The notes beneath the pieces are model-generated. The model was not told where the DNA came from, did no database searches, and was given only the letters and a program-made list of their open reading frames with translations. The translations under genes were made by a program, and so were the position numbers. A stretch of 11,414 nt of DNA from contig DJMK01000180.1 in NCBI GenBank assembly GCA_002436485.1, positions 11,993-23,406 on the forward strand. Direction: 5' to 3'. Below are positions 6,082-11,414 of the stretch, in pieces. Each line of letters begins with the position of its first letter. Within the stretch, counting starts at the first letter, position 1. This DNA comes from Proteobacteria bacterium UBA6492 (lineage in GTDB: Bacteria; Pseudomonadota; Gammaproteobacteria; UBA6429; Thiohalophilaceae).

Positions 6082-6435
6082 TTAGCTGTTCTTTAACTCG
6101 ACCCGGATAGCATCATTAAGTTGTGATACCCACTCATCATAATAGTCTTTTTTCGTAGCAGCCTTATAGTTTAGTGAGTAGCTTTTAGGTGTATATTTGA
6201 TTTCAGTAGTCGCCATGTAGCCACGCTTGTAAAGGGTAGCAAGGATCTGGCCATGGTTCACGATTTTCATACGCCAGCCATGCTGGTGGCCGGCACGAAT
6301 AATCGCATTTCGTACTCTGATATCTGAAGCCTGTTTCTCTCCTGTTAGGCCTGTCTCCTGTACAGGGTTGGTAGCGCCACAGCCACCCAGTATGAGAGCT
6401 AATGAAATAGTAAGCAAAGACAGACAGTTACGCAT
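6082..6435 (-). CDS. Small lipoprotein of unknown function
   Basis: I chose the ATG at 6435 (117 aa) because GAGGT lies 7 nt upstream and the protein then starts directly with a lipoprotein signal peptide. An earlier in-frame ATG at 6498 would put 21 unsuitable residues in front. The signal (MRNCLSLLTISLALILGGC) has lipobox LGGC with C19 as the lipidated residue, followed by G, so outer-membrane sorting is likely. The mature part has a helix (RVRNAIIRAGHQHGWRMKIV), a strand with GQILATLY, an EIKYTPKSYSLNYKAA hairpin and a final helix (YDEWVSQLNDAIRVEL). I know of similar short lipoproteins in proteobacteria but no established function. It lies 197 bp downstream of the barrel gene on the same strand, with a CRP-like site in that gap, so it may be transcribed separately. 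Confidence 0.75.
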   Translation of the reverse strand: MRNCLSLLTISLALILGGCGATNPVQETGLTGEKQASDIRVRNAIIRAGHQHGWRMKIVNHGQILATLYKRGYMATTEIKYTPKSYSLNYKAATKKDYYDEWVSQLNDAIRVELKNS

Positions 6436-6537
6436 ATTTAATACCTCGCACCCAGTTAAAAGAGCTATTGATAATTTCTTATCGGTACTGGCAAACAAAA
6501 ACTAAATTGCTAACTGTTTGATTGTAGGGTCTGATTT

Positions 6538-6553
6538 TGTGATCGCGATCATA
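6538..6553. promoter_or_regulatory. CRP-like site upstream of the small lipoprotein
   Basis: TGTGATCGCGATCATA matches the CRP consensus TGTGA-N6-TCACA at 9 of 10 defined positions, with flanking A/T. Its core TGATCGCGATCA is a perfect 12-bp palindrome. It is centred about 110 bp before the lipoprotein ATG. On -, a -10-like TACAAT at 6526-6521 lies just downstream. Confidence 0.5.
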
Positions 6554-6631
6554 AATGAACAGACAGATACTTCTTTTCTCAGTGACAATGATTGAGTTTG
6601 GGACAATAGCGGATTTACTGCCATTTTGCAG

Positions 6632-7807
6632 TTAGTCGCTGAAGTATGCCTCGAGGCGTAACAACAGCGAGTGTTCAGCCTTGAAATTGAAATCTTTCTG
6701 ATAAAGGATTTGTGGGGTAATTTCGAAGAAGAGCCAGTCCTTGTGTATATTTTGTCGGTAACGCACCAGTACCAGGTAATCGGTTGCAAAAACAGTTGGT
6801 TCACTGATGCCAAACACACCCACCTGGAATGAAATAGCACGTTTAGCATTAAATCTGTGCGTGATATAGAAGTTCTGACTCAAATCCCAATATTCATTTT
6901 CTTCCGTATAGCGTGCAAAGCTACTCGAACGGAATATTAAGTTCTCCGTTATCAGGTAATTATAATCAACATTAGTGTCAGCGCCATAGCCCGTCGAATC
7001 AAACCAATAAATACTTTGGAACAGGTCGAATATTGATGATTCGCTAAGCTCGAATGAGCGTCCGGCTCGCACTCGCACATAGTAATCAAGTGGTGAACGG
7101 ATTTTTACACCGATAGAAGGGTCGAGGTGCCATTTGTCTACATCACCCCATCTCGTTGCCAACCCGGCAAAAAGGGCCTTGTCATCCCTGTCGACGGGCG
7201 TATCGGTTTCACGTTCCAGATCGCTACGTTGTTCGTCCGGGTCACTTTCAAGCGTTATTTTTAGCTTGCGCTGGGTTAGCGGAAATCTGGCACGTATTTT
7301 TAGGTCGCCGCGAAAATTATAATCGCCACCCTCGTTCACAGTTAAATCGGCGGTAACGCGAAGATAGCTTCCCGAGCTTGTATACGCTGTTTTTTCATCG
7401 GCAAAGAATTCATCGACTGAGCGTACCATGCCTTCAAAACCGGTAGAGACGGTTTCCTGGTGAGGGTCTAGAAAGGAGAAAAATGTTTCATCTTGTTCGC
7501 CATTAAGTGATGAACTCTCACCCTGAAATATTTCAGGATCATCATATGCAAACAGGTAGGGTGGTTCATCAGTGGTATCAATATCATCATACGCGAACAG
7601 GTATGGTGGTTCGTCATAGATATCAGCATCTTCATACGCGTACAAGTATGGAGCATCAACTTGTGATGTTGTCGCCTCAGTACGGGTGCTGTGATCTGAT
7701 ATTTTGCTTGTTTGAGTTTTTAGATCATCCTGGGCATGCGATAAATCAATATTCACCAGTAGACATGCAAAAAACAGAGTCTTATATAGAAGAGCGAGCT
7801 GCCGCAT
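6632..7807 (-). CDS. Predicted outer-membrane beta-barrel protein with N-terminal tandem repeats
   Basis: This 391-aa protein starts with a signal peptide, cleavage predicted after SHA (residue 25). Residues 50-94 are three consecutive 15-residue repeats of the type DEPPYLFAYDD plus four variable residues, acidic and rich in tyrosine. From about residue 145 on, the sequence alternates as in transmembrane beta strands (SGSYLRVTADLTV, DYNFRGDLKIRARFPL, LDYYVRVRAGRSF, NLIFRSSSFARYT, AISFQVGVFGI, YLVLVRYRQNI, HSLLLRLEAYF), which suggests an outer-membrane barrel. I recall undescribed gammaproteobacterial proteins with a similar C-terminal part (an FFADE segment followed by a beta-rich region) but no assigned function. 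The start lies 12 bp after the gloA stop, so the gene probably depends on gloA transcription. Its own ribosome site is weak. A porin-like role is possible but unproven. Confidence 0.75.
   Translation of the reverse strand: MRQLALLYKTLFFACLLVNIDLSHAQDDLKTQTSKISDHSTRTEATTSQVDAPYLYAYEDADIYDEPPYLFAYDDIDTTDEPPYLFAYDDPEIFQGESSSLNGEQDETFFSFLDPHQETVSTGFEGMVRSVDEFFADEKTAYTSSGSYLRVTADLTVNEGGDYNFRGDLKIRARFPLTQRKLKITLESDPDEQRSDLERETDTPVDRDDKALFAGLATRWGDVDKWHLDPSIGVKIRSPLDYYVRVRAGRSFELSESSIFDLFQSIYWFDSTGYGADTNVDYNYLITENLIFRSSSFARYTEENEYWDLSQNFYITHRFNAKRAISFQVGVFGISEPTVFATDYLVLVRYRQNIHKDWLFFEITPQILYQKDFNFKAEHSLLLRLEAYFSD
7526..7660 (-). repeat. Three in-frame 45-bp tandem repeats
   Basis: Three adjacent 45-bp units encode 15-aa repeats at residues 50-64, 65-79 and 80-94 of the barrel protein. 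Units 2 and 3 share DEPPYLFAYDD; unit 1 is diverged (VDAPYLYAYED). Each contains a near-identical stretch seen on + as CATA(C/T)GC(G/A)(A/T)ACA(A/G)GTA. The in-frame period means copy-number changes would keep the gene open. Confidence 0.9.
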
Positions 7808-7819
7808 ACGGCTTATACT

Positions 7820-8206
7820 TCAATGCTTCTTGCCAATCAGCTCGATTTGATAACCGTCGGGATCTTCAACAAAGGCAATAATCGTAGTACCTGCATTCAT
7901 CGGGCCCGCCTCGCGAATGATTTTTCCGCCGCGTTCGCGCACGGCCTCGGCCGCTTTGTAGACGTCGTCAACTTCTACCGCCATATGACCAAAACCGTTG
8001 CCAGGGTCATAACTGTCAGTGTCCCAGTTATAGGTCAGTTCGATGACGGTGTTTTCAGATTCATCACCATAGCCAACAAATGCCAGGGTAAATTTGCCGT
8101 CCGGGTAATCTTTTTGACGCAGCAGTTTCATACCCATCACCTCGGTATAAAACTGGATAGAGTTTTCCAGGTTACCAACCCGAATCATGGTGTGTAACAT
8201 ACGCAT
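7820..8206 (-). CDS. gloA: Lactoylglutathione lyase (glyoxalase I)
   Basis: Glyoxalase I turns the hemithioacetal of methylglyoxal and glutathione into S-lactoylglutathione in the cytoplasm. Glyoxalase II then releases lactate. With the ATG at 8206 the protein is 128 aa. This start has GAGGA 6 nt upstream and gives the standard beginning MRMLHTMIRVGNLENSIQFY. The four metal ligands fall exactly where they do in the Escherichia coli enzyme: H5, E56, H74 and E122. The family motifs LAFVGYG, VIELTYNW, GHMAVEVDD and GTTIIAFVEDPDGYQIEL are all present. An upstream in-frame ATG at 8236 would add 10 basic residues and is unlikely. The gene lies 68 bp downstream of the di-heme peroxidase and 12 bp upstream of the barrel gene on the same strand, so it may be read from the Fur-controlled promoter or its own. 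Confidence 0.97.
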   Translation of the reverse strand: MRMLHTMIRVGNLENSIQFYTEVMGMKLLRQKDYPDGKFTLAFVGYGDESENTVIELTYNWDTDSYDPGNGFGHMAVEVDDVYKAAEAVRERGGKIIREAGPMNAGTTIIAFVEDPDGYQIELIGKKH

Positions 8207-8274
8207 AGCTGATCCTCGCCGGTTTTTGAAGAACATATGTTAAACCAGCGACGTCCGTGCGTACAGTTCAGTGA

Positions 8275-9927
8275 TTAATCATAGTCTTCGTTAAGGCTTT
8301 GAATAAAAGCGACCAACTTGTCGATATCGGTGGTAGCAAGCTTGATTTTCGCCAGTCTTGGGTCTGCATTCCTGAGTATTTTACTGCGGGCTAATTCTGA
8401 ACTGGTGATATAAAAGGCAACTGCCTCTTGCAATGTGGTGAACTGGCCATTGTGCATATAAGGATTGGAGTGGCCAAGATCACGTAATACCGGTGTTTTG
8501 AAGCTGGCAATACTGAGCTGTAAAAGCGCGCCTTGCGTACATTGCTTGATGCCATGCAGGCGTGCCTCGTCACAGAGAATGCGGTGTAATTTTTGCTGCG
8601 GTTTCGGATAGTCGGGGTTTGCATAGATATTCCACATACCCAGGTCGACCAGTCCAGGTCGGTCATGATCAATTGTGCTGCGAAAACGTTCTGTTGCTTC
8701 AGGATGGCTGGCAGTGGCCGGCAGGTAGGTGTTGTGATTCTTATTACGGGCAGCCAGTTTTGGAATGCTAAGTTTGTCAAAGGCACCTGCTCCATGCGCT
8801 TCATCATAGCTGACCTGGGTCAGACCAGTGTTGTGAAAACTAAAATCAGAAAAATGTGGAGCGGTGTGACAGTTGATACAGTTACCACCGGAACGCTTTT
8901 GGTCACCGGCAGTAAAGAACAGTTTCATTCCTGCCAGTTCTTTTTTTCCAAATGCAAACGATTGCTTGTGGTAGGCAAATGATTGTTTGTTTGCCTTAAC
9001 AAACTGTGGTTTATTGAGTTTATTGACGGCCTTGAGAACACGCTGGCTATAGCTAGCTGGTTTTTCGTCAGGACCGGGTTTACGCGGCAAGTTGTTTAAC
9101 GCGAGAAAATGATCATACGGGCTGCCTGTGTAGTGTCCTTGATTGTCTTTTTGATAAGCCAGGTCCATAACGTAGGCGGCAATAAGTTTTGCTACTGCAT
9201 CAACAATCTGCTGATCAGTTGCTGTCTTCACTGCTACACGGTATTCGGCAGGCAAACGAAACTCGGCGGATATGGCCTTGTCTGTGCCGGTGAGTATTTT
9301 TGTATAACTGCCGCCAAATTCACGCGCCAGTTCACCCTGACCGTTATCATTGCGTATGACCGTGGCGATATGCTTGATAGCGGCTTGTAATTCAGCCGGT
9401 TTCCATCCGTAATTGCGGCCGGTGAGCGTTGCATGCACCAGGTCCTGCATGCTGTTGAACTCACCATCAAAATGAAACAGTTCACCGTGCTTGCCGGGCA
9501 GGGCGATATTCACCAGTACCATGGAGTTGCGTCCTGTGCGATGGTGACCATCGTTACGGTTTGGCACCGGGCTCTGGTGGGCAAAATCGGCGTAGGTACG
9601 CATGCCGCCACCGGGTGCGTTTTGGTGCTCATCCACCAGGTGACATGCCCGGCAGTTCATGGTCTTACCGGCAAACGGGCCTTGCAGTGGTTCAGTGGTG
9701 GTAATGGTCTGTGAAAGCGCGGGATCCGCCTTGCCAGGATTGGCATGGTAGGACTGTGCAAAGCGTGTCTCCAGGAACAGGCGTTCGCCAATGGCGATCT
9801 CAGGCGGATCGGTCTCTTCTTCAGCGTGTATCCAGCCAGACAACGATATGAACAAAGCTGCTATAAGCGAGCGCCTCAGGAATGCTGAGTATTGTGAAAC
9901 AGGGGGCACGACTAGGCCTGAAAGCAT
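8275..9927 (-). CDS. Di-heme cytochrome c peroxidase-family protein
   Basis: This ~550-aa periplasmic protein has a signal peptide (RRSLIAALFISLSGWIHA, cleavage near residue 36) and two c-type heme sites, CRACH near residue 93 and CINCH near residue 351. The C-terminal block FKTPVLRDLGHSNPYMHNGQFTTLQEAVAFY is typical of the bacterial di-heme cytochrome c peroxidase/MauG superfamily, with PYMH supplying the likely heme ligand. At about 550 residues it is longer than classic CcpA (about 320-350), with extra sequence between the hemes, so it belongs to a larger subgroup whose substrate may not be hydrogen peroxide. I prefer the ATG at 9927. A TTG one codon earlier is better placed for AAGG, and a GTG about 7 codons in is also possible. 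A strong promoter overlapped by a Fur box lies just upstream, so expression should depend on iron. Confidence 0.9.
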   Translation of the reverse strand: MLSGLVVPPVSQYSAFLRRSLIAALFISLSGWIHAEEETDPPEIAIGERLFLETRFAQSYHANPGKADPALSQTITTTEPLQGPFAGKTMNCRACHLVDEHQNAPGGGMRTYADFAHQSPVPNRNDGHHRTGRNSMVLVNIALPGKHGELFHFDGEFNSMQDLVHATLTGRNYGWKPAELQAAIKHIATVIRNDNGQGELAREFGGSYTKILTGTDKAISAEFRLPAEYRVAVKTATDQQIVDAVAKLIAAYVMDLAYQKDNQGHYTGSPYDHFLALNNLPRKPGPDEKPASYSQRVLKAVNKLNKPQFVKANKQSFAYHKQSFAFGKKELAGMKLFFTAGDQKRSGGNCINCHTAPHFSDFSFHNTGLTQVSYDEAHGAGAFDKLSIPKLAARNKNHNTYLPATASHPEATERFRSTIDHDRPGLVDLGMWNIYANPDYPKPQQKLHRILCDEARLHGIKQCTQGALLQLSIASFKTPVLRDLGHSNPYMHNGQFTTLQEAVAFYITSSELARSKILRNADPRLAKIKLATTDIDKLVAFIQSLNEDYD

Positions 9928-9965
9928 CAAATTATTTGCCTTACAATATTATCTATTGCTGAAAT

Positions 9966-9984
9966 AGCAATGATAATCATTCTC
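9966..9984. promoter_or_regulatory. Fur box in the divergent peroxidase/substrate-binding gap
   Basis: The central 13 bases, AATGATAATCATT, are identical to the core of the 19-bp Fur consensus. Overall 15 of 19 positions match. It covers the -10 of the peroxidase promoter and lies about 125 bp upstream of the substrate-binding gene. Confidence 0.85.
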
Positions 9985-9997
9985 AATATGGTGTCAA
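9970..9997 (-). promoter_or_regulatory. Sigma-70 promoter of the di-heme peroxidase
   Basis: On -, a perfect -35 TTGACA (9997-9992) is followed after 16 bp by TATCAT (9975-9970). Transcription should begin near 9963, about 36 nt before the ATG. The -10 lies inside the Fur box, so iron-loaded Fur should exclude polymerase. Confidence 0.75.
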
Positions 9998-10067
9998 TCA
10001 ATTTCTACACCATAATTCGTTTGTAGATTTTTCGAACTATGCGAACCATAATGCCCAGTTTTGGTGC

Positions 10068-10090
10068 ATACGGCCGTATAGTCTTACGGC
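10068..10090 (+). promoter_or_regulatory. Overlapping palindromes upstream of the substrate-binding gene
   Basis: ATACGGCCGTAT (10068-10079) is a perfect 12-bp palindrome. It overlaps a second perfect inverted repeat, GCCGTA-N6-TACGGC (10073-10090). The middle GCCGTA could pair with either TACGGC flank, so the arms compete. The pair ends 20 bp before the ATG. It may be an operator or a leader RNA structure. Confidence 0.45.
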
Positions 10091-10109
10091 AATCAAGAAG
10101 CGAGATTTC

Positions 10110-11120
10110 ATGTCGCAATTTTGGGAAAAAGGCATTTATTTGGTTTGCGCGCTTTTGCTCATGGCCTGCCAGCAGCGTGATGATGCTGCTGTGCCCGTGC
10201 AACCCGTCAAAACACTGACTATTGCTGTCTCCAAAACGCCGCTTTCCACCCCTCTTTATGTTGCCAAAGCAAAGGGTTTGTTTGCGAAGCACGGTCTGGA
10301 TGTCACGTTCAAAGAAATCAATGGCGGGCATCTATGCTTCAAAGCTTTATTATCAGGCGAGGCAGATCTGGCGACCAGCTCCGATTATGTCGTGATGATC
10401 AATAGTTTTTCCCGATCGGATTATGCTGTGGTCACCACATTTGTATCTTCGGATAACGATGTAAAGCTTATGACAAGTCTGGAACATGGCGTCATGAGAC
10501 CTATACAACTTAAAAATAAAAAAGTGGGTGTCGTTAAAGGTGGATCCAGCATGTTTTTCCTGAACCGTTTTTTATTGTTGAACGGCATGAATATGAAGGA
10601 TGTTAAACTTGTTCATCTTGAACCTGCAGAAATGCCACTTGCATTAAAGCAAGGCAAGGTTGATGCAATTTCTGTCTGGGAACCATATGGTTATCTATCA
10701 CATGCGCTGTTGGGCGATAACCTGTTAATCTATCCTAGCAAGAACTATTACCTCGAGACCTTTAACCTGGTTGGCAAGAAAGCCTATATCGCAGCTGAAG
10801 ATGATGCCTTGAACAAGCTTGTGCAAGCTCTGGTAGACGCAACCGAATTTATTCATCAACAACCGTTTGAGGCGCAGCAAATCATTATAGATGCGTTGGG
10901 TTTGGACCGCAGTTTTGTTAACTGGGTCTGGAAAGATTATGATTTTTCGGTAGGTATGGATCAGACATTATTATCGACGCTTGAAAACGAGGCGCGTTGG
11001 GCGCTTCAAAACAAGGTAGTTAAAACAAGCAAGATGCCTAAAATTAGAAGCGTTATTGATCCATCGATACTTCTGAATATTGATCGAAGTCGTGTCACGC
11101 TCATAGGTAACAGGCATTAG
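10110..11120 (+). CDS. NMT1/SsuA-type ABC substrate-binding lipoprotein
   Basis: This 336-aa protein has a lipoprotein signal with lipobox LMAC (C20). It belongs to the periplasmic binding-protein group that includes SsuA (sulfonates), TauA (taurine), nitrate binders and the NMT1/THI5 pyrimidine binders. Family marks are TIAVSKTPLSTPLYVAKAKGLFAKHGLDV at the start, GEADLATSSDYVVM, KNKKVGVVKGGSSMFFLNRFLL and the hinge motif QGKVDAISVWEPY. The ligand cannot be read from the sequence. No permease or ATPase gene adjoins it, so it is an orphan here; a terminator follows directly. It could feed a transporter encoded elsewhere or act as a ligand sensor. The ribosome site (GCGAG) is modest. Upstream lie overlapping palindromes and the Fur box shared with the divergent peroxidase. 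Confidence 0.88.
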   Translation: MSQFWEKGIYLVCALLLMACQQRDDAAVPVQPVKTLTIAVSKTPLSTPLYVAKAKGLFAKHGLDVTFKEINGGHLCFKALLSGEADLATSSDYVVMINSFSRSDYAVVTTFVSSDNDVKLMTSLEHGVMRPIQLKNKKVGVVKGGSSMFFLNRFLLLNGMNMKDVKLVHLEPAEMPLALKQGKVDAISVWEPYGYLSHALLGDNLLIYPSKNYYLETFNLVGKKAYIAAEDDALNKLVQALVDATEFIHQQPFEAQQIIIDALGLDRSFVNWVWKDYDFSVGMDQTLLSTLENEARWALQNKVVKTSKMPKIRSVIDPSILLNIDRSRVTLIGNRH

Positions 11121-11142
11121 TAAGGGGATATCTAATAAATAT

Positions 11143-11169
11143 AAAAGCCACCGCAAGGGTGGCTTTTTT
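11143..11169. terminator. Bidirectional terminator between the substrate-binding gene and ssrA
   Basis: GCCACC-GCAAG-GGTGGC, extended by AAAA/TTTT, forms a 10-bp stem with a 5-nt loop. On + it runs into TTTTTT. On - it runs into TTTTATATTT, so it can also end tmRNA transcripts. It begins 22 bp after the substrate-binding stop codon and 9 bp beyond the tmRNA 3' end. Confidence 0.9.
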
Positions 11170-11177
11170 ATTTGTGT

Positions 11178-11414
11178 TGGTGGAGGCGGCGGGAATCGAA
11201 CCCGCGTCCGCAAGTCCTCTGCCATTGGCTCTACATGCTTATCCTGTTCTTTAATTTAGCTGGCGGCTGCCCAACAGGCGGGGATCACCGACAGCGATTC
11301 CGGTAAGAGTTTAACGAATCCGCCCCGAAAACAGCTTCATCGCGATCCTGTATGGGATGACCCCGGTTATCTGAGCGTACAGGCACACGTCAGGCCGAGG
11401 GCTTTACGCTGGTT
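11178..11414 (-). ncRNA. ssrA: tmRNA (ssrA), 3' part
   Basis: tmRNA frees stalled ribosomes by acting as tRNA-Ala and then as a short mRNA for a degradation tag. The visible 3' 237 nt on - end in CGCCTCCACCA. They carry the T arm GACGCGGGTTCGATTCCCGC, the AAGCATGTAGAGCC segment and the pseudoknot region. U70 needed for the alanine identity pair G3-U70 is present. At the window edge, AACCAGCGTAAAGCCCTC aligns with the Escherichia coli sequence just after the tag stop codons (AACCTGCTTAGAGCCCTC, from memory). The tag itself and about 125 nt of the 5' part therefore lie outside the window. The CCA is encoded. Confidence 0.95.

Noticed and set aside
6617..6634. Inverted repeat ACTGC-N6-GCAGT at the end of the barrel gene
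   Set aside because: The 5-bp stem has no T-run on -, so I do not call it a terminator.
7526..7660. CRISPR array
   Set aside because: The 45-bp units are adjacent without unique spacers and encode in-frame protein repeats.
7507..7881. 124-aa frame on + opposite the barrel protein
   Set aside because: Its H/T/R-rich sequence is the antisense reading of the tandem repeats, and the gloA and barrel genes explain this DNA.
8391..9714. Several frames of 69-138 aa inside the di-heme peroxidase gene
   Set aside because: All overlap the heme-motif-bearing frame and lack motifs of their own.
10971..11225. 84-aa open frame on - across the end of the substrate-binding gene and into tmRNA
   Set aside because: It runs through the bidirectional terminator and the conserved T arm of ssrA, so it is a chance frame.

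Overview
The window looks like chromosomal DNA from a free-living gammaproteobacterium outside the enteric group, with moderate GC. The evidence is a gammaproteobacterial-type tmRNA, OmpW behind an FNR-type site, a GloA with the Ni/Zn-type ligand set, a DUF1249 (YqiB-like) protein, a Fur box and a FlgM-type anti-sigma factor. A DsrC-family protein and a di-heme cytochrome c peroxidase fit a respiratory organism, possibly with sulfur metabolism, but the species cannot be named. I saw no transposase, integrase, phage gene or CRISPR array.

Left third (1-3371). A short FHA-domain protein on + converges with a 70-aa protein on -. These are followed by tRNA-Arg(CCT) on - and an orphan flgM-like gene on -. 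ompW on + lies behind a perfect FNR-type palindrome. Convergent to ompW is a degenerate DsrC/TusE-family gene whose 3' end is built into the ompW terminator. A 338-bp stretch without a gene follows.

Middle (3372-6059). The most novel-looking unit is a two-gene + operon. It encodes a polytopic inner-membrane protein with a long cytoplasmic helical region, then a lipoprotein with a von Willebrand A fold and an intact MIDAS metal site. A strong terminator closes it. A DUF1249 gene follows.

Right half (6060-11414). Four genes on - read, in order of transcription: di-heme peroxidase, gloA, a predicted outer-membrane barrel with three 15-aa tandem repeats, and a small lipoprotein with a CRP-like site upstream. 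The peroxidase promoter (TTGACA-N16-TATCAT) is overlapped by a strong Fur box. This box lies in the divergent gap shared with a + gene for an NMT1/SsuA-type substrate-binding lipoprotein that has no transporter partners here. A bidirectional terminator separates that gene from ssrA (tmRNA) on -, which is cut by the right edge.

Most genes are single units or pairs with their own terminators, so this is a patchwork of housekeeping and stress functions rather than one pathway. The best candidates for undescribed biology are the vWA lipoprotein/membrane protein pair, the DsrC homologue with its redox arm replaced, and the Fur-controlled divergent region.
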